Below are positions 1 through 8,326 of a stretch of DNA of 64,000 nt, piece by piece (the stretch's first letter is position 1; every line of letters begins with the position of its first letter). Below the pieces are notes generated by a model that did not search any database, had not been told where the DNA came from, and saw only the letters and a list, made by a program, of their open reading frames with translations. Source of the DNA: Parapontixanthobacter sp963736595. GTDB lineage: Bacteria > Pseudomonadota > Alphaproteobacteria > Sphingomonadales > Sphingomonadaceae. The stretch is taken from assembly GCA_963736595.1 (NCBI GenBank), contig CAVTPG010000001.1:182067-246066 (forward strand). The letters are read 5' to 3'. Made by a program: the position numbers and the translations under genes.

Positions 1-284
1 AACCCGATTGCATGAACGACGAAATCGATCGTGTCCCAGCGGCTTTTCAGCGTGGCAAATGCCTCGTCCAGCGCATCCATATCGGACACATCGCAGGGAA
101 ATACGAAGTCGGAATCCAGTTGCGCGGCCAAGGGTTTGACCCGCTTTGCCAGCGCCTCGCCCTGATAGGTAAAGGCCAGCTCTGCGCCATGTTCACGCAA
201 TTGCTGGGCAATGCCCCACGCCAGCGACTTGTCGTTCGCAAGGCCCATGATCAGCCCGCGTTTCCCCGCCATCAACCCGCTCAT
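1..284 (-). CDS. fabI: enoyl-[acyl-carrier-protein] reductase FabI (N-terminal part, cut by window edge)
   Basis: The 94 codons present read as the N-terminus of FabI, the NADH-dependent enoyl-ACP reductase of fatty-acid elongation. The glycine-rich dinucleotide loop of the FabI-type SDR fold is seen as GLANDKSLAWGIA near residues 14-26, followed by the typical FTYQGEAL segment and the CDV motif around residue 62. The start is the ATG read from position 284; a second in-frame Met lies four codons later. The catalytic Tyr/Lys part lies outside the window. A 303-bp-end neighbour on the same strand begins its 3' end only 18 bp upstream, so the two may be co-transcribed. Confidence 0.93.
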   Translation of the reverse strand, partial: MSGLMAGKRGLIMGLANDKSLAWGIAQQLREHGAELAFTYQGEALAKRVKPLAAQLDSDFVFPCDVSDMDALDEAFATLKSRWDTIDFVVHAIG

Positions 285-302
285 AACGATCCTTTATATT
301 CG

Positions 303-1280
303 CTAGTAATCCGCATGGTGTTCCAGCAAGTCCGCCGCCTGCTCTTCCGGTGTCTCGGCCAGCGCTGCATTCAGCTCTGCCCCTACCACCATTCCCAGCC
401 CGACCAACCAGAAAAAGAACAGCGTTATCATGATCCCGGCGAGGCTACCGTAAGTCAGGTCGTAGGAGAAAAAGCTCGATAAGACGCGCGGCAGGATGAC
501 GGTAACGGCGACCCACCACAGCGTCACGACCAGCGCGCCGGGCCATTTGGGATAGCGGCGTTGTCGGTAATCATGCGGGGTGAGCGTGTAGAAAATCATG
601 TAGAGCGAGCCGAACAGGCCCAGCCCCGGAACGATGCGCGACAAGGACAGGCCGGAAATGACCTCGCTCAAAGTCGGCAGATAAGCGGCAATAAATTCCT
701 GCGCGGCGGTAATCATGAATTGCGCAATCAATGACAGCATCAGCAGGACGACGGCGGCGATGATGATCCCGGTAGAGAACAGCCGGTACTTCCAGAACGA
801 ATAGGTGGCTTCGGTACCATATGCGCGGCGGAGCATCTCACGGATCGTCTCGATCAGGCTGCCGACGGTCCAGAGCGCCACAACCGCACCTGCCCATAAC
901 AGCCAGCCGCTGCGCGCTTCGACCACGTCGCGGGCGACCGGGCCGATCGTCTCACGCACGGTGGGGGGAAGGGCAACGAGAATAGCGTTGATGGTGGCGG
1001 CGCGCTCGCCCTCTTCACCGATCGCGGAGAACACGGCTGCGCCCAGAATAAAGAACGGGAAGATCGCCAGCATCGCCATGTAGGCAAGATTGCCCGCATG
1101 AATGAAGCCTTCATTATATGTGCCGATGAAGACGCGCTTGATGACTTGAAAAAAGCGGCTGCCCGGCCCCATCCGGCTGGTGACTTGGCCGCGCAGATAG
1201 GCGGCGGACTTGCGCCGGTCTTCGGGCGAAAGCGAGCGAACCTTGCGCTTGGTTGGATCGGCCAGTTCAGGTTCGGCCAA
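303..1280 (-). CDS. YihY/BrkB family integral membrane protein
   Basis: A 325-residue membrane protein of the YihY/BrkB (formerly 'ribonuclease BN') family. After a basic cytoplasmic N-terminus of about 45 residues come the family's hallmark segments: AGNLAYMAMLAIFPFF near residues 60-77, then about five more hydrophobic helices, and a last helix rich in Phe and Gly near residues 275-300. The function of the family is not firmly established; transport or envelope roles have been suggested. It lies on the same strand just upstream of fabI. The assignment rests on the conserved N-terminal helix and overall helix pattern. Confidence 0.85.
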   Translation of the reverse strand: MAEPELADPTKRKVRSLSPEDRRKSAAYLRGQVTSRMGPGSRFFQVIKRVFIGTYNEGFIHAGNLAYMAMLAIFPFFILGAAVFSAIGEEGERAATINAILVALPPTVRETIGPVARDVVEARSGWLLWAGAVVALWTVGSLIETIREMLRRAYGTEATYSFWKYRLFSTGIIIAAVVLLMLSLIAQFMITAAQEFIAAYLPTLSEVISGLSLSRIVPGLGLFGSLYMIFYTLTPHDYRQRRYPKWPGALVVTLWWVAVTVILPRVLSSFFSYDLTYGSLAGIMITLFFFWLVGLGMVVGAELNAALAETPEEQAADLLEHHADY

Positions 1281-1328
1281 AAAAAGCCCTTCTCATGCTG
1301 GAATACGCACCGCGATATTTCTCTCGCG

Positions 1329-2297
1329 TCAGCTCATGCCTTTGCGGGGATCGCTATCGTCTTTCCACCCATCGAGGCGCTTTGCAAGCTCGGTAAGGTT
1401 GGCGGGCAATTGAATTTCCAACGTGACGAGCTGATCGCCGCGACTGTTATCCTTCTTGGAAAAGCCTTTGCCTTTCAGGCGCAGGACCGTGCCGCCATTG
1501 GTGCCCGCCTTGATCGTCATCATCACTGCGCCATCGACCGTGGGCACGCGCACCTTTGCACCGTTGACCGCTTCGTCCAGAGTGATCGGCAAGTCGAAGC
1601 GCACATCGTCGCCTTCGCGGCGGAAGAAGGAATGCGCATCGATCTGAATTTTGACGATGCCATCGCCTGCGCCGCCCGGACCTTGGCCGCCTTTGCCTTT
1701 GAGGCGCATTTGCGTGCCGTCTTCGACTCCGGCGGGCAATTTCAAGTCGATCGTTTTGCCATCGGACAGGGTGATGCGCTGATCGGCGCGGATGGCTGCA
1801 TCGACGAAGGGAACGCGCAGCCGATAAAGAATGTCGGAGCCTTTGGCCGGAGGCGGCGCGGGTCGCCGTCCGCCAGCAAAACCGGCGGAACTGGCGCGTC
1901 TGCCGCCACCGCCGCCGAACAGCCCCTCGAAAATGTCGCCGATATCCGCGTTATTTCCCATGCCTTCGAAATCGCGCGGGTTGAAGCCGCCTTGTCCGCC
2001 CGGTGCTGCGCCATAGGAGGAGCCGCCAAATCCGCCCGGACCGCCTGCGCCCATCCCGCCGAAAGGATTGGCCGGATTGCCGTCGCCATCGATCTCGCCC
2101 CGGTCGAATTGCGCGCGCTTGTCTTTGTCGGACAGCAGGTCATAGGCCTGCGTGACTTTGCTGAATCGCTCGGTCGCGGTGGGATTGTCCTTGTTCTTGT
2201 CGGGATGCAATTCCTTGGCGAGCTTGCGATAGGCGCTCTTGATGTCTTTTTCGGTTGCACCGCGCGCAACACCGAGAGTGGAATAGGGATCGGCCAT
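1329..2297 (-). CDS. DnaJ-class co-chaperone (J domain, G/F linker, DnaJ C-terminal domain; no zinc finger)
   Basis: A 322-residue type-II (CbpA-like) J protein that would stimulate the ATPase of a DnaK-type Hsp70 and deliver substrates. The J domain is at residues 1-65 with the diagnostic HPD triad at residues 31-33. It is followed by a Gly/Phe/Ala-rich linker (about 75-150) and the two beta-barrel substrate-binding subdomains, which include GVEDGTQMRLKGKGG near residue 195 and a second RLKGKG near 285. The four CxxCxGxG zinc motifs of true DnaJ are absent, so it is not DnaJ itself. The gene stands alone, divergent from pdxH across about 200 bp. Confidence 0.9.
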   Translation of the reverse strand: MADPYSTLGVARGATEKDIKSAYRKLAKELHPDKNKDNPTATERFSKVTQAYDLLSDKDKRAQFDRGEIDGDGNPANPFGGMGAGGPGGFGGSSYGAAPGGQGGFNPRDFEGMGNNADIGDIFEGLFGGGGGRRASSAGFAGGRRPAPPPAKGSDILYRLRVPFVDAAIRADQRITLSDGKTIDLKLPAGVEDGTQMRLKGKGGQGPGGAGDGIVKIQIDAHSFFRREGDDVRFDLPITLDEAVNGAKVRVPTVDGAVMMTIKAGTNGGTVLRLKGKGFSKKDNSRGDQLVTLEIQLPANLTELAKRLDGWKDDSDPRKGMS

Positions 2298-2496
2298 AGC
2301 GTATTAGCTAGGCAGAACAGTGCGCAGGCGCAAGGTCTGTCATGCGCAGTCTATTATGCTGGGCCAAGGCGGCCATAGGACAGGCTTTGCAGAGTATGCC
2401 GCTTGCGCTTATGAGCGGGGCAGATTTTCCGCGCGCCGCACGATATTGACGGTGATGCGGTAAGGCAATGGCGCGGCAATTAGGGGGCGAGTAACG

Positions 2497-3120
2497 GTGG
2501 ATCATCTGCATAGCGTCATCCCTGCCACCGATCCGTTTGCGCTGTTCGACACCTGGCTGACCGAGGCGAGCGAGTCCGAACCAAACGATCCCAATGCGAT
2601 GGCAGTCGCAACGGCGACGGCGGATGGTAGTCCATCGGTGCGAATGGTGCTGCTAAAAGGGCATGGACCGCATGAAGGCGCGGGCGGCGGCTTTGTCTTC
2701 TATACCAATGAAGAAAGCCGCAAAGGGCAGGAAATTCTGGAGAACAGTCAGGCGGCGCTGCTGTTTCACTGGAAAAGCCTGCACCGGCAAATCCGCATCG
2801 AAGGGCCATTGGCCAAGGTCGGTGCCGCTCAGGCCGATGCCTATTTCGCCAGCCGCTCACGGCAATCGCAATTGGGTGCAGTTGCTTCTGAGCAATCGCG
2901 CCCAATGGCCGAGCGCAAGGAGTTCGTGGAACGCTATGACGCTGCGGAAGCGCGTTTCGAGGGCCACGATGTCGATCGTCCGGCGCATTGGAACGGTTTT
3001 CGCGTGACTCCGATGGCGATGGAATTCTGGATCGACCGCCCCGGCCGCTTGCATGATCGCCGCCAGTTCCGTCGCAGCGGGATCGATGCGCCGTGGACCG
3101 ATACGCTGCTATTTCCATGA
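2497..3120 (+). CDS. pdxH: pyridoxamine 5'-phosphate oxidase
   Basis: A 207-residue FMN enzyme that oxidises pyridoxine or pyridoxamine 5'-phosphate to pyridoxal 5'-phosphate, the last step of vitamin B6 synthesis and salvage. Recognisable are PSVRMVLLKG (residues 46-55), the FYTNEESRKGQEI phosphate/FMN-binding stretch near residue 69, and QSRPM near residue 130. The C-terminus ends in the usual short Pro-terminated tail. The start is a GTG at 2497 supported by an AGGGGG ribosome-binding site at 2482-2487. Its stop overlaps the ATG of the next gene (ATGA), so translation of the two is probably coupled. Confidence 0.93.
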   Translation: MDHLHSVIPATDPFALFDTWLTEASESEPNDPNAMAVATATADGSPSVRMVLLKGHGPHEGAGGGFVFYTNEESRKGQEILENSQAALLFHWKSLHRQIRIEGPLAKVGAAQADAYFASRSRQSQLGAVASEQSRPMAERKEFVERYDAAEARFEGHDVDRPAHWNGFRVTPMAMEFWIDRPGRLHDRRQFRRSGIDAPWTDTLLFP

Positions 3121-4079
3121 GCGAAGCGCCCGCAATATTAACCGAGAGTGCGCGCGCGAAACTGACGCGCAGCGCCGCGATTGCCTCGATCGTCACGGCT
3201 CTGTTCCTGCTGGTTCTGAAGCTCTGGGCCAGCTGGCGCACCGATTCTGCCGCGATGCTGGGCAGTCTGGCCGACACCGCGCTGGATCTGATCGCCAGCA
3301 TGGCAACTTTGTTCAGCGTGTGGCTGGCCTCGCAACCCGCCGACCGTAATCACCGCTTCGGGCATGGCAAGGCAGAGGCCTTGTCGGCCGTGTTCCAAGT
3401 GGTGCTGATCGGATTGTCGGCAGCGGGCATCGCCTATCGCTCTGTCAGCGCATTGCTATCCGGCGCACGAACCAGTGCCGCCGCTGAAGGTATTTCGGTC
3501 AGCGTCATCGCGATTGTGGCGACGCTGGCACTGCTCGGCTGGCAGCGTTACGTCATATCGCGCACGCGGTCCGTGGCCATTTCCGCCGACCATATGCATT
3601 ATCAGTCGGATTTGCTGCTGAACCTGGCTGTGATCGCCGCATTGGCGCTGGACCAGTTTCTCGGGTTCGGCATGGCCGATCCCCTGTTCGGGATTGGTAT
3701 CGCGGCATGGCTGGCATGGGGCGCGTGGACTGCCGGAAACGAAGCGGTCAATCAGCTGATGGATCACGAATGGCCGGAGGAAAAGCGCCAGCGGTTCGTC
3801 GAAGTTGCCGCCAAGCATCCGGAGCTCAGCAATCTGCATGATTTGCGCACCCGCACCGGCGGTCATGTCGATTTCGCGCAATTCCATGTCGATCTGCCGG
3901 GCCGCATGACGGTCAGCGAAGCGCATGACATCATCGACCGGGTCGAAGCAGATTTATGCGCGCAATTCCCGAACCTTGAATTGCTGATCCACATCGACCC
4001 CGAAGGTCATGTGGACGAGCCGGAAAATCCGCTGGTCGAAGAAGACGAATTCGCACGATTGGGGGATGACGAAACGTGA
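3117..4079 (+). CDS. cation diffusion facilitator family transporter (FieF/ZitB-like)
   Basis: A 320-residue CDF-family metal/proton antiporter of the inner membrane, likely exporting Zn2+, Fe2+ or Cd2+. The first metal site is visible as DTALD near residue 53 in helix 2, and the second as HMHYQSD (H-x-x-x-D) near residue 160 in helix 5; HRFGHGKAE lies in the loop between helices 2 and 3. The C-terminal soluble domain contains the family's HDIIDRVEADL stretch. An upstream in-frame start at 3093 exists, but the ATG at 3117 is chosen because it overlaps the pdxH stop as ATGA and begins at the usual family position. Its own stop overlaps the next start as GTGA. Confidence 0.9.
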   Translation: MSEAPAILTESARAKLTRSAAIASIVTALFLLVLKLWASWRTDSAAMLGSLADTALDLIASMATLFSVWLASQPADRNHRFGHGKAEALSAVFQVVLIGLSAAGIAYRSVSALLSGARTSAAAEGISVSVIAIVATLALLGWQRYVISRTRSVAISADHMHYQSDLLLNLAVIAALALDQFLGFGMADPLFGIGIAAWLAWGAWTAGNEAVNQLMDHEWPEEKRQRFVEVAAKHPELSNLHDLRTRTGGHVDFAQFHVDLPGRMTVSEAHDIIDRVEADLCAQFPNLELLIHIDPEGHVDEPENPLVEEDEFARLGDDET

Positions 4080-4917
4080 GCCGCAAACTGCCTTATTTCC
4101 ATGTGGACGCTTTTGCCGATGCGCCGTTCAAGGGCAATCAGGCGGCGGTTATGCCGCTCGATGACTGGCTGCCGGACGCAATGATGCAGGCGATCGGGGA
4201 AGAAAACAATTTTGCCGAAACCGCTTTTTACATACCTGATGCAAGCGGCGAGGCGGATTACGAATTGCGCTGGTTCACGCCGACGCATGAAGTCAATATG
4301 TGCGGCCATGCGACACTGGCGAGCGGCCATGTTGCGCTATCAGGCGGCGCACTTCAAGGATAGCGAGCGCGTGACGTTTCGGACACGCAAGGCCGGCATC
4401 TTGGAAGTCAGGCGCGCGAATGATGACCCGAGTGTTGGCCCGGATGATTATGCGCTGGCCTTGCCGACCAGCCGCGTGGAACAGCGCGAAATGCCCGATT
4501 TGCTCGCTGCATTGGGCGTCGATGCGCCATGCTTCGATACTGTCGAGGGTGCGGAGCAGACGACCATCATTCTATTGGATGACGAGGACGCCGTGCGCGC
4601 ACTTAACGCCCGATATGCGCTTGCTCGAACAGATCGACCGGATGGCGATTTGCACAGCAAAGGGCACATGCACCGATGTCGTCAGCCGCGTTTTCGTTCC
4701 CGCCTGGGGCGTCCCCGAAGACAGCGTAACCGGCTCTGCCCATGCCGCGCTAACCCCGTTCTGGGCGAAACGTCTGGGCCGCAATGAATTTACCGCGCAT
4801 CAGGCGAGTGCGCGCGGAGGTTATCTCAACTGCCGTCTGGATGGCGATCGCGTATGGCTAGGCGGATCATGCGTAACGGTCGTCGAGGGCCAATTTACCT
4901 TGCCGGACAGCGCTTAA
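4076..4917 (+). pseudogene. PhzF family isomerase, interrupted by two +1 frameshifts
   Basis: The three reading frames together spell one PhzF-like protein of about 279 residues (diaminopimelate-epimerase fold). Frame one (4076 to about 4358) gives FHVDAFADAPFKGNQAAV and CGHATLASGH. Frame two (about 4359-4607) gives RVTFRTRKAGILEV. Frame three (4609-4915) gives QIDRMAICTAKG and PEDSVTGSAHAAL. Removing one G at 4358/4359 and one G at 4608 restores a continuous protein. Each lesion is an apparent one-base gain; the first brings an immediate TAG at 4361. This is either a decaying gene or a sequencing/assembly error. The GTG start overlaps the transporter stop, and the stop codon overlaps that of the convergent hydrolase by three bases. 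Confidence 0.85.
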
Positions 4918-6050
4918 CGCACCGGATACAGCTCAAGAATATCGCCCATTTCGGTACGCAGAGCCTCGCGCTCGGCAGTGTCCGAATGACCCAGGCGCAC
5001 CATCGTAACCCGCTGTTCCGGCGACACAATGACATATTGCCCCATATGGCCGATCAGTCCGAACAGTGTATCGGGCGCGCGACCCGCAAAGAGCGGGTGC
5101 GGTTGATCGCTGCCCGGCTCGCGATGTTCGCGATTGAGCCAGGTTTGATAGCCGTAATGCTCGGATTTCGGGCTGGGCGTGGTCATCGCCTTGACCCAGG
5201 CGCTGGGCAAGATCTGTGCGCCATCCGCCTTGCCCCGATTGCGCAGGAATTCACCGAATTTCGCCCAGTCACGCGCGGTCCCGTGAATCAGGCTGCCGCC
5301 GATCAATGTCCCGCTCGCATCGAATTCCGCCACCATCGAACCCATGCCCAGCGGCCCGAACAGGCGCGTTTCAAGATAATCCGCAACCGCTTTACGGCGC
5401 GCGTCGGGATCGGTGCTGTTCGTCAAGGCCCGCGCGGCGATGTCGGCCAAAATAACGGTCGTATTGCTGGAATATTCGAACTGCTCGCCCGGCTCGGCTT
5501 CCAGCGGCTGTTCCTCGGCCCAGCGTGCCATATCATCGCGTCCGTCGAGAAACAGCATTCGCACTTCGGCTGATTCATACGGCACGTCGCCAGCTTCGGT
5601 GTGATCAAGCCCGCTGCGCATTTGTAACAGATGGCGTAAGGTAATTTCGCTGCGCGCATCGCCCGCACGCTGCCATTTGGGGATAGGCGCGGGCGCATCG
5701 ACATCCAGCACGCCATCGGCGACCAGCATCCCGATCATCACCGCCGTGACGGTTTTCGCCATCGACCAGCTGACGAAGCGCGTCTCTTCATCATAACCCG
5801 GCGCATAGCGTTCAGCGGCCAGTTGCCCGTCGTAAAACATGACGAAAGCGCGCGTTTCGCCAACATCGTCTTGGGTGAAAAGCTCGTCCACTTGCCGCGC
5901 CAATTGCTCGGTCGGTGCGCCGGGCTGGTCCGTGATCGCGGCAATCGCGGTGGGCGTAAGCGGCGGCAGCTCCGCTTGCGTTTCGCCGCAGGCCATAAGG
6001 GCTGGCAAGACGGTAAGGGCGGCCATATGGGTAAGCGGAATGCGCGGCAT
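4914..6050 (-). CDS. serine hydrolase of the class C beta-lactamase/penicillin-binding-protein superfamily, lipoprotein
   Basis: A 378-residue secreted serine hydrolase. The N-terminus is a lipoprotein signal ending in the lipobox LMAC (Cys about residue 20). The nucleophile motif S-x-x-K is SMAK within FVSWSMAKTVTAV, and the second motif Y-x-N is YSSN. The third motif, usually HxG/KTG, is represented by GHMGQY near the C-terminus. The family includes esterases, D-aminopeptidases and beta-lactamases; substrate cannot be read here. The start at 6050 is preferred over an upstream in-frame one at 6131 because it gives a clean signal peptide and avoids overlap with the divergent gene at 6085. Confidence 0.85.
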   Translation of the reverse strand: MPRIPLTHMAALTVLPALMACGETQAELPPLTPTAIAAITDQPGAPTEQLARQVDELFTQDDVGETRAFVMFYDGQLAAERYAPGYDEETRFVSWSMAKTVTAVMIGMLVADGVLDVDAPAPIPKWQRAGDARSEITLRHLLQMRSGLDHTEAGDVPYESAEVRMLFLDGRDDMARWAEEQPLEAEPGEQFEYSSNTTVILADIAARALTNSTDPDARRKAVADYLETRLFGPLGMGSMVAEFDASGTLIGGSLIHGTARDWAKFGEFLRNRGKADGAQILPSAWVKAMTTPSPKSEHYGYQTWLNREHREPGSDQPHPLFAGRAPDTLFGLIGHMGQYVIVSPEQRVTMVRLGHSDTAEREALRTEMGDILELYPVR

Positions 6051-6084
6051 AAAGTGGTCCTCGCGCAACAAAGGCGATTCGACA

Positions 6085-6438
6085 ATGGCTAACAATAAGG
6101 TGACATCGGGCAGCAGGGTGACATCCGGCAAATGGCTGTGGATTACGCTTGGCCTGGTGGCGCTGATCGTTGCGGCTCTGTCGGCCTATCGCACGCAGAT
6201 CAATGGCTATGCTGCCGCAGGGACCGCGTATAGCGCGCGCGTGGCGTGTTCGTGCCGCTTTGTCGGCAATCGGGCATTGGGCGATTGCGAAAAGGACCAG
6301 CTTGCCGGGATGGAGCTGATCAGCTTGTCGGAAGATGCCGAGGCGAAAAGCGTGACTGCGACCTTCCCGCTGATCCGCAGCGACACGGCAACTTATCGCG
6401 AGGGATATGGCTGCGTCTTGCAGGAATGGCGCGACTAA
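6085..6438 (+). CDS. small single-pass membrane protein of unknown function
   Basis: A 117-residue protein that I do not recognise. It has a short polar N-terminus containing a VTSG-type direct repeat (two VTSG copies within the first 14 residues), one transmembrane segment at about residues 17-36, and then an extracytoplasmic domain with four Cys (ACSC, GDC, GYGC), which could form disulfides. The start is the ATG at 6085, 34 bp from the start of the divergent hydrolase gene; no good ribosome-binding site is obvious. Divergent placement suggests a functional link with the hydrolase, but this is inference. Confidence 0.7.
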   Translation: MANNKVTSGSRVTSGKWLWITLGLVALIVAALSAYRTQINGYAAAGTAYSARVACSCRFVGNRALGDCEKDQLAGMELISLSEDAEAKSVTATFPLIRSDTATYREGYGCVLQEWRD

Positions 6439-6463
6439 TTCACTTTATTTGGCCGGCATAAGA

Positions 6464-6502
6464 AAGGGCCGCCCGACGCGATGCCGAGCAGCCCCTCTTT
6501 TT
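6464..6502. terminator. bidirectional intrinsic terminator between convergent genes
   Basis: AAGGGCCGC (6464-6472) pairs with GCAGCCCCT (6488-6496), giving a nine-pair stem with one or two wobble/mismatch positions, followed by CTTTTT on the plus strand and by an A/T-rich TTCTTAT on the minus strand. It lies between the stop at 6438 (+) and the stop at 6522 (-), the expected place for a shared terminator. Confidence 0.7.
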
Positions 6503-6521
6503 GTTACTGATTGCGGTGGGA

Positions 6522-8183
6522 TTAAAACCCGAAAGCCACGCCGACCCGTCCGCCGGTCGTATCCGACGCGGTTGAACCTGCGATACCGCCGGAAATGTAA
6601 ATGCGCGGGGCAACCCGTGCTGATACGGTTCCGGCAAAGCCTTGCTCCCCGCCATAGGTCGAGGCGTTGAGGCTGACGCTGACCGTGCTGTCAGGCACGA
6701 TCATCGTGCCGCCGAATGCCATCGCTGCGGCAATGCCGCCGCTGGTGGATTCGTCCAGTTCGTCCAGACGAAAATCGAGGCCGGTAACCCGGTCCGACAA
6801 CGCATCGAATTGCGCATCGGAGATAGCAGCTATCGAATCCATCGCGACGCGGACGTTTTGGACGGAAGCTGCGGTAGCGACGGCGGTGGTGCCAAGGGTT
6901 CCGCTTTGATCGACGGTGACGGCTTCGACCGGGCCTTGCTGGGCGGCGGTGGAAGCGGCGATGTCACCGATGCGGACCGAAGAGCCGGTGCCGCCGAGGG
7001 TTACCTGGTTGGCAGCGGTGGTGGCGGCGCCAAAGCCGATCGCCGTGGCATTGGTCTGAGTAGCGCTGGCTTGCGCACCGATCACAGTGCTGCGCTCACC
7101 GGCGGCATTGGCACCTTGTCCGACTGAGGTGGCAAATTGTCCGTTAGCTTGGGTGGAGAAGCCGATGGCTGTGGCGCGCTCGGCTCCGGCGACAGCGTTG
7201 GAACCGAGCGCCATGGCATTGGCAAATTGCGCCCGCGCCGCGCCGCCGATCGCCAGCGCATTGTTGCCGGTGGCAATGGTCTGTCCGCCCAGCGCCATGG
7301 CAAGCTCGCCATTGGCATCGGCGCCTTGGCCATAAGCCGAGGCAAAGGTGCCGGTTGCCGAAGCTGTCCGCCCTACTGCGACCGAGGATGTGCCAGTAGC
7401 GGTCGCGCCGTAACCCATTGCAGTCGAGCGCGATCCACCCGCCGATGCCAAACTGCCAACTGCGCTGGCTTGCGTGCCCGTGGCAACGGTATTCTGGCCC
7501 ACTGCAACATTACCAGCCTCCGCCGCACGCGCACTCGCACCCAGCGCCAACGCACCATCACCAGTAGCCTTGGCTTCAAAGCCTAACGCAACCGATGCAA
7601 TGCCAAATGCCTCGGCGCCCTGACCATCAGGGTCGTTACCATCAGTTCCCAAGGCAATCGAATACTGCCCCGCCGCATTGGAGCCACGACCAAAAGCCGT
7701 TGCCCGCTCACCCGAAGCCGATGATTGATCGCCCAAGGCCGTTGAGGAGAATCCTGTCGCGCTCGCGCTCGTCCCGACCGCCGTAGCATTGGCATTTGTC
7801 GCTTGCGCATTCGCACCAACCGCAATGGTCAGTGCTTGCGTAGCATCGGCATTGCCGATCGCGATCGAATTCGATCCTGTGCTTTCTGCCAGATAGCCAA
7901 TAGCCAGTGATCGCGAGTTTGTCGCAACTGCACTGGCGCCAATCGCGGTCGATTGCGGGCCGGATGCTGTAGCATTGCCGCCACACGCCAATTGCTGGTC
8001 GTTATCTTCGCCATTCGCGCCAAGCGTGCTATCGACACCGGCAGTCGCCGAGCCATCATTATTGGTATCGAGCAGGCACTCGTCTGCTTTGGCGGCTGGC
8101 GCATCGGCTAGGTTTGCAAGAAGCCCAAGACCGGCGATTCCCGCCAGACCCAGAGCGCGGACAGATATATTCGTGAATGTCAT
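6522..8183 (-). CDS. YadA-type trimeric autotransporter adhesin
   Basis: A 553-residue trimeric (type Vc) autotransporter. A signal peptide of about 33 residues ending AKA is followed by a short acidic stretch with a DTNNDGS calcium-loop-like motif. Then come about twenty 14-residue YadA head repeats of the form xAxAxGxxAxAxGxx (residues about 70-390), the neck NQVTLGGTGSSVRIGD, a short coiled-coil stalk (about 440-480, DALSDRVTGLDFRLDELDE) and a C-terminal anchor of four beta strands ending in Phe (GRVGVAFGF). It would form a trimer on the cell surface and mediate adhesion or aggregation. The passenger is compact for the family. Its upstream neighbours make GDP-fucose. Confidence 0.93.
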   Translation of the reverse strand: MTFTNISVRALGLAGIAGLGLLANLADAPAAKADECLLDTNNDGSATAGVDSTLGANGEDNDQQLACGGNATASGPQSTAIGASAVATNSRSLAIGYLAESTGSNSIAIGNADATQALTIAVGANAQATNANATAVGTSASATGFSSTALGDQSSASGERATAFGRGSNAAGQYSIALGTDGNDPDGQGAEAFGIASVALGFEAKATGDGALALGASARAAEAGNVAVGQNTVATGTQASAVGSLASAGGSRSTAMGYGATATGTSSVAVGRTASATGTFASAYGQGADANGELAMALGGQTIATGNNALAIGGAARAQFANAMALGSNAVAGAERATAIGFSTQANGQFATSVGQGANAAGERSTVIGAQASATQTNATAIGFGAATTAANQVTLGGTGSSVRIGDIAASTAAQQGPVEAVTVDQSGTLGTTAVATAASVQNVRVAMDSIAAISDAQFDALSDRVTGLDFRLDELDESTSGGIAAAMAFGGTMIVPDSTVSVSLNASTYGGEQGFAGTVSARVAPRIYISGGIAGSTASDTTGGRVGVAFGF

Positions 8184-8326
8184 GGTATTTCCCCAAATCG
8201 CATATGGATAATGGAGTGGCCCTCACCCCACTCTGATTGGGAAAATGATCCAGATCGTATTCGTATCCGTTAATGGCGAAAAAATGTGACGCCTCTGCCG
8301 CGCAATCAGCGTTTGTTTTCTCGCGT

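Noticed and set aside
1098..2378. 426-codon open frame on the plus strand
   Set aside because: It is antisense to the J-domain chaperone and part of the BrkB gene, its translation has no family features, and the minus-strand proteins are clearly real.
6900..8000. Regular repeats that could suggest a CRISPR or tandem array
   Set aside because: The repeats are degenerate at DNA level and coincide with 14-residue YadA head repeats in frame; there are no spacers of constant size and no cas genes.
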